From positions 1 through 64,000 of the forward strand of contig NZ_FOBV01000004.1 in the NCBI RefSeq assembly GCF_900109935.1: a DNA stretch of 64,000 nt, written 5' to 3'. Position 1 is the stretch's first letter, and each line of letters opens with the position of its first letter. This document shows positions 36,235-44,578 of this stretch, piece after piece. Both the position numbers and the translations under genes were made by a program. The stretch is from Chryseobacterium taichungense (lineage in GTDB: Bacteria; Bacteroidota; Bacteroidia; Flavobacteriales; Weeksellaceae). The notes under the pieces were generated by a model, which saw only the letters and a list, made by a program, of their open reading frames with translations, was not told the DNA's origin and did not search any database.

Positions 36235-36525
36235 TTATTTTCCAAGCAATTTTTCCAATCCATTCAGATGGTCAGTGAAAGCTTTTCTACCGTTTTGTGT
36301 AACACGGTAAGACGTTTTAGGTTTCTTTCCGACAAATTCTTTCTTTACTTCAATATATCCCGCCTTCTCCAATGCGTTGCTGTGGCTTGCCAAATTGCCG
36401 TCTGTGATCTCAAGCAGACTTTTCATTTCAGAGAAATCAACCCAGTCGTTGACCATGAGAACAGACATAATGCCTAATCGTACCCGGCTTTCGAATTCTT
36501 TATTGAGTTGATTTATCTTTATCAT
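36235..36525 (-). CDS. Winged-helix transcriptional regulator
   Basis: A 96-residue DNA-binding protein of the winged helix-turn-helix type (MarR/ArsR-like, HTH_34 group). The helix-turn-helix spans FSEMKSLLEITDGNLASHSNALEKAGYI and the wing VGKKPKTSYRVTQNGRKAF. No ligand-binding domain is attached. It is embedded in the operon it probably controls, and the two identical inverted repeats in that operon are natural binding candidates. Confidence 0.85.
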   Translation of the reverse strand: MIKINQLNKEFESRVRLGIMSVLMVNDWVDFSEMKSLLEITDGNLASHSNALEKAGYIEVKKEFVGKKPKTSYRVTQNGRKAFTDHLNGLEKLLGK

Positions 36526-36545
36526 TATTATATCAATTAGATCTG

Positions 36546-36553
36546 CAAAAGTA
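36546..36553 (-). promoter_or_regulatory. Predicted internal -7 box before the regulator gene
   Basis: TACTTTTG on the minus strand matches TAnnTTTG exactly, 20 nt before the regulator start and just downstream of the stop of the preceding gene. Confidence 0.35.
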
Positions 36554-36557
36554 ATTA

Positions 36558-37175
36558 TTATTTATACTTAATATGCATGATCATTCCATAAACAACATGT
36601 AATACTCCGAACCCGATCGTCCAGAAAAGCAATCCCCATCCCAAAACAAACAGTGAGATTAATCCTAAAATGATCTGACAATATCCCAGGTATTTTACGT
36701 CGGTTAAGGTATATCTTTCTGCACTTACCAGAGCTAATCCATAAAAAATAAGAGTTGCAGGTGCTACGAAAACAAAAAGATGATGATAAAGAAGGCCCAG
36801 GCAAAATACTCCACCGGTAACCAGTGGAACCGCAAAAGTGACGAGCAGACGTTTTGTCGTTGCATCCCAGATCTTCAGTCCGTTCTTTTTACTTTTGTGA
36901 GCTGTAAATAGATATCCGCTCAGAATAGCGACGACAAGAATAGCAGTTCCAATGAAAATCAGTTCTTTTACCAAAGAAGGTCCGAAAATATTTCTGTCAC
37001 CATCAAAATAGTCAATTCCTTCTCTTTTAAAAACAAAATAAACATACACGGCACCGATGATAGCAGCCAAACCTGCTACAACTCCTGATAATCCGCTTAA
37101 AGAAATAAATCTTGAAGAACGCTCCATCATGGAACGAATATGTGATAAGTCTTCGTGATAGTTTTTTGATTCCAT
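36558..37175 (-). CDS. Membrane protein, unknown function
   Basis: A 205-residue protein with six predicted membrane helices and a short charged N-terminus (MESKNYHEDLSHIRSMMERSS). I recognise no named family. It is the first gene of the operon with the winged-helix regulator, the Coq4-like protein and DUF4173. A consensus promoter carrying an inverted repeat lies 8-26 nt upstream of the start. Confidence 0.7.
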   Translation of the reverse strand: MESKNYHEDLSHIRSMMERSSRFISLSGLSGVVAGLAAIIGAVYVYFVFKREGIDYFDGDRNIFGPSLVKELIFIGTAILVVAILSGYLFTAHKSKKNGLKIWDATTKRLLVTFAVPLVTGGVFCLGLLYHHLFVFVAPATLIFYGLALVSAERYTLTDVKYLGYCQIILGLISLFVLGWGLLFWTIGFGVLHVVYGMIMHIKYK

Positions 37176-37182
37176 AAAAAGA

Positions 37183-37223
37183 ACTTTGAATTACAAAGTT
37201 ATTATTTTTTTTGAATTAACAAA
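37183..37223 (-). promoter_or_regulatory. Operon promoter with embedded operator copy 1
   Basis: On the minus strand TTTG (37220-37223), an 18-nt spacer and TAACTTTG (37194-37201) match the consensus. The repeat ACTTTG-N5-CAAAGT (37183-37199) covers the -7 box and the expected transcription start, so a bound regulator would block initiation. Confidence 0.55.
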
Positions 37224-37310
37224 TATTTTTTATCAAAAATTACAATGTGAATTTGTTATTGAAAATATATTGTATACAAATAATGATTTTGTATTATTAC
37301 ATTTAAAAAA

Positions 37311-38126
37311 ATGACTGATAATATAATTATGAAGAAAGTTTTTGTCATCTTGTTTCTCGCCTGTTTAGGATTTATGATTTATTTATTTGTATCTGATTAT
37401 TCTGATAACACTGAACCAGTCGCAAAAAACCTAACCGCTGAACAAAATAAATATTCAAATATTTGCGATACCATTACGACCGTTGAAGGACAACCATTTC
37501 TTTTATTCACGGATTTTAAACCTTCAGAATATAAGGATCTTAAGTTTCAAATACTCAGAAATAAAAAGCTTATTGAAGACACTGTTTTAAAGAATAATTA
37601 TAGTCCGGATAGACTATACCGCTTAAAAATTCCTTATAAAAGGTTTTACAAAACCGACACAATTATTGTAACAACAAGTAATAACCTTAAGTTTTCACTC
37701 TCCGGATTTCATCATGAAGCATTGCTTGAATATGGACAATTTGAAAACGTAATTAATCATCAATGTTATGTATCTGAATCTTATACCATTAATAAATCTA
37801 TTACAAAAGGTAAAATCTCAAGATATTTGATAGAATTGCCTTCCAGTAAAAATAAGCGCTTGAAATTCGTTAATCCCGGTACAAAAGAATTTGACAACCT
37901 CAATCAAAAATTGAAAATAAACCTCAACACCGCCCAAGAGATTTTCAGAGAAAACAGAAAAAATAAAAAGTTTGAATCACAAATTTTATGCGGAATAGAA
38001 ATTCTAAAAAATGGCAGCAATTATATTTTTGAAGAAGAAACTGAAAATGGAGATCACTTTGAAACTGTTACAATTAACACAGAAAGTGGAGAATTCAAAA
38101 GATATACTGATTACCCTTTTCATTAA
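37311..38126 (+). CDS. Hypothetical exported or anchored protein
   Basis: A 271-residue protein with one N-terminal hydrophobic helix (KKVFVILFLACLGFMIYLFV), then a lysine- and asparagine-rich mostly beta-strand body. I recognise no domain. The first ATG (37311) adds six residues; the second at 37329 gives a cleaner signal-type start. It stands alone between a divergent operon and a terminator. Confidence 0.6.
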   Translation: MTDNIIMKKVFVILFLACLGFMIYLFVSDYSDNTEPVAKNLTAEQNKYSNICDTITTVEGQPFLLFTDFKPSEYKDLKFQILRNKKLIEDTVLKNNYSPDRLYRLKIPYKRFYKTDTIIVTTSNNLKFSLSGFHHEALLEYGQFENVINHQCYVSESYTINKSITKGKISRYLIELPSSKNKRLKFVNPGTKEFDNLNQKLKINLNTAQEIFRENRKNKKFESQILCGIEILKNGSNYIFEEETENGDHFETVTINTESGEFKRYTDYPFH

Positions 38127-38131
38127 ACAAA

Positions 38132-38161
38132 AAAACCACCAAAGTCTAGACTGGTGGTTTT
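38132..38161 (+). terminator. Bidirectional terminator
   Basis: AAAACCACC pairs with GGTGGTTTT around a loop containing AGTCTAGACT, itself partly self-complementary. It lies between converging genes, with T runs on both strands. Confidence 0.7.
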
Positions 38162-38179
38162 TATTTATAGCAAATTATA

Positions 38180-38944
38180 TTATTTCGCCCTTAATCTTTC
38201 CTTAATGGCTCCAATATTCTTTTTTGCAGAATCTTCGAGGATCAGGCTCGCACTCATGTGAATTCTTGCAGGCATCAGTTCGTTGAAATCATCCGTGCCT
38301 TCCCAGGAAACCTTTTTAATCAAAGCTAAAGCATCACTACTTCTTGACGCAAGTGTCTGAAGGAATTTCTCAAGCTTAGCATCCATTTGTTCAATACTTT
38401 CAGAAACGGAATGATAAATATTATGCTGCTCCGCCCATTCTGCCGACCTGAAATCTGCATCAATAGCCATTGCCGAAAACTGTGATTTCCCGATTTTTCG
38501 CTCCACATAAGGACCGATCACGAAAGGGCCGATACCTAAATTAATTTCCGTAAGCGCCAGTGCAGCATCTTTTGTTGCGAAACAATAATCTGCCCCACAG
38601 GCAATTCCCACTCCACCTCCGGTAGTTTTTCCCTGAACTCTTACTACGACAATTTTACCGCAGTTTCTCATGGCATTCAGAACTTTAGCAAAGCCTCCGA
38701 AAAACTTTGTGGATTTTTCAAGCTCTTCAATTTCCAGCAATTCATCAAAGCTTGCTCCGGCACAGAAAGCTTTTTCGCCTTCGCTTTTTATAAGAATGGC
38801 TTTTACTTCATCTTTTAATCCCTCATCAAGAATAGTCTGTGCTAATTTTTCCAGGATGGCTCCGGGAAGAGAATTGCTTTTGGGTGTTCCGAAAGTAATT
38901 TCGGCGATATTATTTTTAAGTTCTGCTACTACAAATTCGTTCAT
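38180..38944 (-). CDS. Enoyl-CoA hydratase/isomerase family protein
   Basis: A 254-residue crotonase-fold protein. Oxyanion-hole blocks are FCAGASFDEL and GKTTGGGVGIACGAD. The catalytic-loop region reads ALTEINLGIGPFVIGPYV, keeping one acidic residue but not the usual GGTQ stretch, so activity as a standard hydratase is uncertain. It is the only second crotonase in the window and could supply the PaaF step missing from the phenylacetate cluster 3 kb away, though nothing in the sequence proves that. Confidence 0.8.
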   Translation of the reverse strand: MNEFVVAELKNNIAEITFGTPKSNSLPGAILEKLAQTILDEGLKDEVKAILIKSEGEKAFCAGASFDELLEIEELEKSTKFFGGFAKVLNAMRNCGKIVVVRVQGKTTGGGVGIACGADYCFATKDAALALTEINLGIGPFVIGPYVERKIGKSQFSAMAIDADFRSAEWAEQHNIYHSVSESIEQMDAKLEKFLQTLASRSSDALALIKKVSWEGTDDFNELMPARIHMSASLILEDSAKKNIGAIKERLRAK

Positions 38945-39139
38945 TTTTAGTTTTAATTAGATTTTTACAAATGTAATAAATACAATGCTTTCAGAAGAAA
39001 TACGCATGAACTAAATTTTTTCTAAACTCTCACTACGTAGAAATACGTAATCATGAATTTAGTATTTTCTACTCTATACCAACGTTTGTGATTGTCGTTA
39101 CTTTGAACTGTCAATCAATATGACATTTACACCAAAAAG

Positions 39140-39172
39140 GGCGGTATCCGAAAAGCCATAAAAGAGTAGGAA
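39140..39172 (+). promoter_or_regulatory. Candidate structured leader motif upstream of the tail-collar genes
   Basis: GGC (39140-39142) can pair with GCC (39155-39157) around the 12-nt loop GGTATCCGAAAA, followed by AGAGTAGGAA (39163-39172). It matches the motif at 22924-22955 with a different closing stem. Confidence 0.45.
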
Positions 39173-39197
39173 TTTAAAACTGAAAAAATTATTAATC

Positions 39198-39743
39198 ATG
39201 GACGACGAATTAATGGGTGTAATCAAAGTATTCTCAGGAAACTTTGCACCCAGAGGATACATGTTCTGTAATGGCGCTTTATTAAGCATTTCACAAAACG
39301 AAGCACTATTCTCAATCTTAGGAACAACGTACGGAGGTGATGGTGTGACAACATTTGCGCTTCCTAATCTTAACGGACGTACTCCAATCGGTACAGGAAG
39401 ATCAACTACGGGCGAATCTTATGTCTTAGGAGAAATGGGAGGAGCACCACAAACCACTCTGCTTTCTTTTAATCTACCAAGTTTTACAAGCCAACTGAAA
39501 ATTGCCAACACAAATGCGACATCAATAACGCCTGGACCGTCTTCTGCTATTGCCATTACAGGGCAACCCAATGGAAGACAGTTTGATGCTATTCCTAGTT
39601 TCGTAGATGGTAATCCGGATACGGCTATCAATCCAATGTCTGTAAGTTATATAGGGCAAAATGTTCCTGTAGCAACAATGTCTCCTTACCTCGGAATAAA
39701 CTACATCATATGTGTAGAAGGAATTTATCCAGTAAGACCTTAA
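39198..39743 (+). CDS. Tail-collar domain protein, tandem copy 1
   Basis: A 181-residue protein of the phage tail-collar / microcystin-dependent protein family. The collar fold is marked by NFAPRGYMFCNGALLSISQNEALFS and TFALPNLNGRTPIGTG, and the C-terminus ends SPYLGINYIICVEGIYP. No signal peptide is visible. Proteins of this type occur outside phages in Bacteroidota, often in tandem; their function is unknown. No other phage genes are nearby. It is followed 30 nt later by a close paralogue. Confidence 0.88.
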   Translation: MDDELMGVIKVFSGNFAPRGYMFCNGALLSISQNEALFSILGTTYGGDGVTTFALPNLNGRTPIGTGRSTTGESYVLGEMGGAPQTTLLSFNLPSFTSQLKIANTNATSITPGPSSAIAITGQPNGRQFDAIPSFVDGNPDTAINPMSVSYIGQNVPVATMSPYLGINYIICVEGIYPVRP

Positions 39744-39773
39744 AATATTAATAACTATCAAATACAAATAATC

Positions 39774-40319
39774 ATGGACGAAGAACTATTAGGAACCATA
39801 AAATTGTTTGCAGGTAACTTTGCACCTAAAGGTTATATGCTTTGCAATGGAGCTTTACTAAGTATAAGCCAAAATACAGCCCTTTTTTCTTTATTGGGGA
39901 ATACGTACGGAGGAGATGGAAGAACAACATTTGCTCTACCTAACCTTAACGGACGGGCTCCTTTCGGAGCAGGAACTTCAAATACAGGGAAGAACATTGC
40001 TCTTGGAGAAGCTGCAGGAAATCCGCAGACTACTCTTTTATCACAAAATCTACCAAGTTTTAACAGCCAGTTAAGAATAGCAAATACAAATGCTTCGAGC
40101 ATCACCCCTTCGGCGGTATCATCTATTGCAATAACGGGTCAGCCAAACGGAAGACAGTTTGATGCTATTCCAAGTTTTGCGGATACCAATCCGGACACTG
40201 CTATTAATGGAACCTCTGTTGTGTATATCGGGCAGAATATTCCGATAAATACAATGTCTCCTTATCTAGGAATGAATTACATCATTTGTGTTCAAGGTAT
40301 TTTCCCATCAAGACCATAA
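39774..40319 (+). CDS. Tail-collar domain protein, tandem copy 2
   Basis: Paralogue of the preceding gene with identical length (181 residues) and the same blocks (NFAPKGYMLCNGALLSISQNTALFS, TFALPNLNGRAPFGAG, ITGQPNGRQFDAIPSF). Differences are scattered, so this is an old tandem duplication under selection rather than a recent copy. Likely cotranscribed with its twin and with the secreted protein 18 nt downstream. Confidence 0.88.
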   Translation: MDEELLGTIKLFAGNFAPKGYMLCNGALLSISQNTALFSLLGNTYGGDGRTTFALPNLNGRAPFGAGTSNTGKNIALGEAAGNPQTTLLSQNLPSFNSQLRIANTNASSITPSAVSSIAITGQPNGRQFDAIPSFADTNPDTAINGTSVVYIGQNIPINTMSPYLGMNYIICVQGIFPSRP

Positions 40320-40337
40320 ACAATAAATATCTAAATC

Positions 40338-41165
40338 ATGAAAAGAACTACCATTTTATTAATCTACAGTCTGCTTATTTCTGCCTTTTCAACTGCGCAG
40401 ACCAGTACAGAGCAATTTGAAACCGAATCAGTTGGAAGTACAAGCTTCACGGATAATGGTGTGATTTTTAATATTATATCCGGTGTGGCAACCTATGATA
40501 TATATACTCTTAACGGAGGCGGCTGGAATGGTATAACGACAGACAACAGATTTATAGACAATACTGGAACTGCTACTGCAGCTTTCGCAAATTCATCATT
40601 AACTATAAAAACGACTTCGAACCTGTTTAAAGTTAATAGATTTTGGGTATATCTCGCAGACAGATTTAATGTTCTTTCTGCTCCTGGAACGATTACAGTC
40701 ACAGGAAAACTTTCTGGTGTCACAAAATTCGCTCAGACAAAAACCACCGGTTTTACAACCTCTATTAACATCAATAACGGATATACGCTTATTGATCTTA
40801 CAAATTTAAATGGCCAAAATTATAGCAATCTGGTGATCGACCAGCTTACCCTTACGATAGGTGGAGATTTCCGTTATATGGCGCTGGATGCCTTTACTTG
40901 GGTGAAAGACAGCAATCTTGTACTAGCGGCTAATGATGTAAAAGCTTCTAAAAAAGCAAACAACGTCTATCCGAATCCTACTAGCGGGCCTCTTACGATT
41001 GAAGCAACGGAGAATTCTAAATTTGAAGTATATAGTCAATCTGGGCAGTTGGTTAAAACTATTGAAGCAAGAAAAGGTGTAAATCAAGCAGATATTTCTG
41101 AACTTCCAAAAGGTAATTATCTGGTAAAATCTTCTTCAGAAGTTTATAAAATTATCAAAAAATAA
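40338..41165 (+). CDS. Type IX secretion cargo protein with type A sorting domain
   Basis: A 275-residue secreted protein. Signal peptide MKRTTILLIYSLLISAFSTAQ. The middle (about 25-195) is a beta-sandwich-like domain without recognised active site, possibly carbohydrate- or surface-binding. The C-terminal sorting domain contains NNVYPNPTSGPLTIEA, FEVYSQSGQLVKTIEA and ends LVKSSSEVYKIIKK. It would be exported through SprA. Its cotranscription with the collar proteins suggests a shared surface role. Confidence 0.88.
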   Translation: MKRTTILLIYSLLISAFSTAQTSTEQFETESVGSTSFTDNGVIFNIISGVATYDIYTLNGGGWNGITTDNRFIDNTGTATAAFANSSLTIKTTSNLFKVNRFWVYLADRFNVLSAPGTITVTGKLSGVTKFAQTKTTGFTTSININNGYTLIDLTNLNGQNYSNLVIDQLTLTIGGDFRYMALDAFTWVKDSNLVLAANDVKASKKANNVYPNPTSGPLTIEATENSKFEVYSQSGQLVKTIEARKGVNQADISELPKGNYLVKSSSEVYKIIKK

Positions 41166-41244
41166 AATACTTAACTAATAACCACGAAACTTTTTGATAC
41201 AGGTAATTATACCGTGACGGTTCTAATGCATAAGTGTGTGATGT

Positions 41245-41275
41245 AAATCCCCTGAATTGAATTCGGGGGATTTTT
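41245..41275 (+). terminator. Bidirectional terminator
   Basis: AAATCCCC pairs with GGGGATTT around a GAATT/AATTC inner stem, followed by a T run. It separates converging genes and overlaps the 3' end of the gene at 41274. Confidence 0.7.
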
Positions 41276-41957
41276 ATTTTTTTAATGCTAAAATATATTT
41301 GTCGATAAACAACTGCTTCTCTTTCGACTTATATTGCTGAATATATCGAGGATGCTCTAAAACGGTCATTTTATCAAAAAGTCCGGCTTCCTGATTAAGT
41401 TTTGAAATAAAATCTGCATTTTTCTTCCCCATAATAAATACTTCCGAAGTATCCAGATTGAGACTGATGTGTTTTTTTAAGGAATCAATCATAAAATCCT
41501 TTACATCATTAAACAAAGCTTTATCGTCATAATAATTAGCATTGACCCAGCTTCCTTTCGATTTTCTTACAATTGCCAACGGAAAAGGTGAATTAATATA
41601 CACATCTCTATAGAATTCTTCTGCGCCTCCATATTCTGCAATCATATCATACACAAATACCGATGAAACTTCATGCGTACGTGCTGAGGTCATTGGAATT
41701 CCGCAAACACTTTCCAGGCGTTTGGTATCGGTAAAAGGAACTCCGGTAACCCCGGCTCCATGACGGCTGGGATTAATTCCAATTAAAAATTTCCGACGGT
41801 TTGAATCATTATAATATTTACAGTAAAACTGCTGCATGACTTCCAGCGTTTCCGGATTGTCGAGATAAGGATTCAACACCTGAAAATCTTCCGGAAGCTT
41901 TCCATTGTAAGTTAAATTTTTGTTGAATTCAATTATGTTGTCTGCTAAATTTCCCAC
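41274..41957 (-). CDS. SMUG2-type uracil-DNA glycosylase family protein
   Basis: A 227-residue protein of the SMUG2 DNA glycosylase family (formerly DUF4918). The active-site region IGINPSRHGAGVTGVPFTD and the C-terminal LEHPRYIQQYK are family hallmarks. It is predicted to excise damaged pyrimidines such as uracil from DNA. It lies on the same strand as, and just after, the paa cluster terminator. Confidence 0.88.
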   Translation of the reverse strand: MGNLADNIIEFNKNLTYNGKLPEDFQVLNPYLDNPETLEVMQQFYCKYYNDSNRRKFLIGINPSRHGAGVTGVPFTDTKRLESVCGIPMTSARTHEVSSVFVYDMIAEYGGAEEFYRDVYINSPFPLAIVRKSKGSWVNANYYDDKALFNDVKDFMIDSLKKHISLNLDTSEVFIMGKKNADFISKLNQEAGLFDKMTVLEHPRYIQQYKSKEKQLFIDKYILALKK

Positions 41958-41965
41958 AATACAAT

Positions 41966-41997
41966 ATAAAAAAATGTAGCAATTAAACTGCTACATT
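41966..41997 (-). terminator. Terminator of the phenylacetate cluster
   Basis: AATGTAGCA pairs with TGCTACATT around a 7-nt loop (41973-41997). A T run follows on the minus strand, 14 nt after the paaZ stop. The sequence resembles the degenerate palindromes in the other spacers of the cluster. Confidence 0.6.
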
Positions 41998-42010
41998 GTA
42001 TATGATTAAA

Positions 42011-44506
42011 TTAAATCAATCCAAACTGCTCAAAATGATGCGTAAAATGTTTTCTGTGCATCAGCTCCCACATTTCTTTATTCAACTTTCCGAATACGAA
42101 ATTCATGTGTTCCGCCTGTGGATTTTCTTTATAATAAATTACGAATCTCTTAAGATTTTCCAGGAACGCCTGTTTGGCTGCTTCCAGGTTTTTATGTCTT
42201 AATTCCAAAAGCTTTTCATCATCCGCTAAGAACGGAGCAGGGAAATCTTTCGGCATTTTTCTATGATTGTAAAGTGAATCCTGCCATTTTTCCAGGTGTT
42301 CTTCCGGAGTATAGCATTTGTCTGCTTCAGGTTCTCCTAAGCTTACCAATACGCCATGTTCCAGATGCTCGATCATTTGTTGAGGTGACATTTTCCCCCA
42401 TTTCGCAGTTGTGGTTTCTGTTAGGCCGTTGAGAATTTTCTGAACATTTTTTACATTAAGATCGATGAACGGTGACTGTTTTGCAACAAGCGTTAAAATT
42501 GTTGCTACACACACTACTTCTTCCCTCTGATTAACAACCTCAACCAACCATTTTACCACTCCAGAAGGAATATTTCTACCCTTCACTCCGCGGTTGATTT
42601 TTTCTTTCGCCGTTAAATAAACGGTAATCGTATCTCCTGCATAAACCGGCTTGAAGAATGAACAGTTTTCCAACCCATAGTTGGCAATAACAGGTCCTTT
42701 TTTACCTGATACAAACAATCCTGCCGCTGCAGAAAGGATAAAGTACCCATGAGCAACCGTTTTATCGAAAATAGTTCCGGATAAGCTTGTTGCATCAGTG
42801 TGTGCATAAAAATGATCCCATGAAACATTGGAAAAATTCACAATATCGGCATCAGTCACTGTTCTTCCTGCTGTTTCAAGCGAATCGCCAACTTCTACTT
42901 CTTCAAAATATTTCTGGAACGGATGCTTATCAGAATATTTCTTTTCAGCACCCTGCTGATATACTTTAGTAATTGCCGTCAATATATCCGGAGAACCCTG
43001 AATCGCTGTTTTCTGAAGGAAAAAATGAAGGCCGTTCAGTCCGCCCATCTCTTCGCCTCCTCCAGCTCTTCCGGGACCGCCATGCATTAATGTCGGAAGT
43101 GGTGAACCGTGACCGGTGCTTTCCTTGGCATTATCTCTGTTCAAAACAAAAATTCTCCCGTGCTGGGACGCCATTTTCCATGAAGTTTCTGCCACAAACT
43201 GATCGTCGTAAGAAACGATGGATCCAACCAGGCTTCCTTTTCCTCTTTTTGCCAAGGCAGCTGCCTCCTCCGCATCTTTATAAGGCATTAAAGTAGAAAC
43301 AGGTCCGAATGCCTCTACATCGTGAGAGATATTTTTTTCAAAAGGTTTGTCATTTAAGAATAATTTCGGACTCATAAATGCTCCGTTTTCATAATCGGCA
43401 TCTACCAGTTCATGCTGCCCATCATAAATCAGTTCGGTTTCAGCTTTCAGCAAATTGATCTTTCTTAAAACCTCATCATACTGCTGTTTTCCTACCAGAG
43501 AACCCATTCTCGTTTCCCTGCTTAACGGGTTTCCGATTTTGGTCTGATCTAAAGCTTTGGATAAAGCATGCTGCACATCTCCGATTAAGTTTTCAGGAAC
43601 GATAATTCTTCGGATCGCTGTACATTTCTGTCCTGCTTTTGTGGTCATTTCGTTACGAACTTCTTTGATAAATAAATCAAATTCAGGAGTTCCAGGCTTT
43701 GCCTCCAAACCGAGAATTGAACAGTTCAAAGAATCTGCTTCCATATTAAAACGAACAGCATTTCCCGCAACAGATGGTAAAGATTTTAATTTTCTACCCG
43801 TTGTTGCAGAACCCGTGAATAACACAGAATCTCCATCCTGAACATAATCCAGAATATTTCCGGGCTCTCCGCAAACTAATTGTACGGCTCCTTCGGGAAG
43901 GATTCCGCTTTCAATCATATCCTGAAAAACGGCATTCGTTAAATAAGATCCAAACGGAGACGGCTTTACAATGGAAGGAACACCCGCCAATAATGATGTC
44001 GAAAGTTTTTCCAACATTCCCCAAACCGGGAAGTTGTAGGCATTGATCTGGACGGAAACCCCTTCACTTGGCGTTAAAATATGGGTTCCGAGGTGAGTTC
44101 CGTTGGCAGAAATTTTCTGTGTGTCTCCATCTACCCAAAAAGGTGTATTCGGAAGCATTCTTTTTGCCAAACCTGAGTATGTAAAGAAAGTACCAAAACC
44201 TCCCTCAATATCTACCCACGAATCGACATGAGTCGCTCCTGTTTTATAAGATAATTCGTAATATTTTTTCTTTCTTTCTAAAAGGTAAAGTGCTACTTTT
44301 TTCAGCATCTCCCCACGGTCATAGAACGTCATGGATGAAAGGTTTTTGTACCCAATCGTTCTTCCGTAATCCAAGGCTTGTTCAAAATTAAGCCCTTCTG
44401 TATCGGAGATAGCCACCTGTTCTCCAGTCACCGCATTGTACAAAGGAATTCCGTTTCCGGTACCTTCGATCCATTCGCCGTGGATATAGTTTTTTAATTT
44501 TTGCAT
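42011..44506 (-). CDS. paaZ: PaaZ bifunctional ring-opening enzyme with extra C-terminal domain
   Basis: Opens the oxepin-CoA ring and oxidises the resulting semialdehyde in phenylacetate catabolism. The N-terminal aldehyde dehydrogenase domain (about 1-520) has catalytic Cys in AGQKCTAIRR and the Glu-containing NMEADS. The MaoC-like hydratase (about 530-680) has DIVNFSNVSWDHFYAHTD and HGYFIL. A further ~150 residues (about 685-831, KMSPQQMIEHLEHG to RKHFTHHFEQFGL) look like a DinB/DUF1569 domain not present in the ~680-residue E. coli enzyme. It is the last gene of the paa cluster. Confidence 0.94.
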   Translation of the reverse strand: MQKLKNYIHGEWIEGTGNGIPLYNAVTGEQVAISDTEGLNFEQALDYGRTIGYKNLSSMTFYDRGEMLKKVALYLLERKKKYYELSYKTGATHVDSWVDIEGGFGTFFTYSGLAKRMLPNTPFWVDGDTQKISANGTHLGTHILTPSEGVSVQINAYNFPVWGMLEKLSTSLLAGVPSIVKPSPFGSYLTNAVFQDMIESGILPEGAVQLVCGEPGNILDYVQDGDSVLFTGSATTGRKLKSLPSVAGNAVRFNMEADSLNCSILGLEAKPGTPEFDLFIKEVRNEMTTKAGQKCTAIRRIIVPENLIGDVQHALSKALDQTKIGNPLSRETRMGSLVGKQQYDEVLRKINLLKAETELIYDGQHELVDADYENGAFMSPKLFLNDKPFEKNISHDVEAFGPVSTLMPYKDAEEAAALAKRGKGSLVGSIVSYDDQFVAETSWKMASQHGRIFVLNRDNAKESTGHGSPLPTLMHGGPGRAGGGEEMGGLNGLHFFLQKTAIQGSPDILTAITKVYQQGAEKKYSDKHPFQKYFEEVEVGDSLETAGRTVTDADIVNFSNVSWDHFYAHTDATSLSGTIFDKTVAHGYFILSAAAGLFVSGKKGPVIANYGLENCSFFKPVYAGDTITVYLTAKEKINRGVKGRNIPSGVVKWLVEVVNQREEVVCVATILTLVAKQSPFIDLNVKNVQKILNGLTETTTAKWGKMSPQQMIEHLEHGVLVSLGEPEADKCYTPEEHLEKWQDSLYNHRKMPKDFPAPFLADDEKLLELRHKNLEAAKQAFLENLKRFVIYYKENPQAEHMNFVFGKLNKEMWELMHRKHFTHHFEQFGLI

Positions 44507-44518
44507 AAAATTTAATTT

Positions 44519-44578
44519 AACAATGTAGCAATGTAACAGTTTACCAATTGATTATACATTTTTACATTGGGATTATAT
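44519..44578. repeat. Degenerate palindromic spacer repeat
   Basis: Left arm with CAATGTAGCAATGTAACAG and right arm with TTTTTACATTGGG. Member of the CAATGTA/TACATTG family found through the cluster. Confidence 0.55.

Noticed and set aside
39198..40319. Prophage remnant
   Set aside because: Collar-domain proteins alone, with no capsid, terminase, integrase or att-like repeats nearby.
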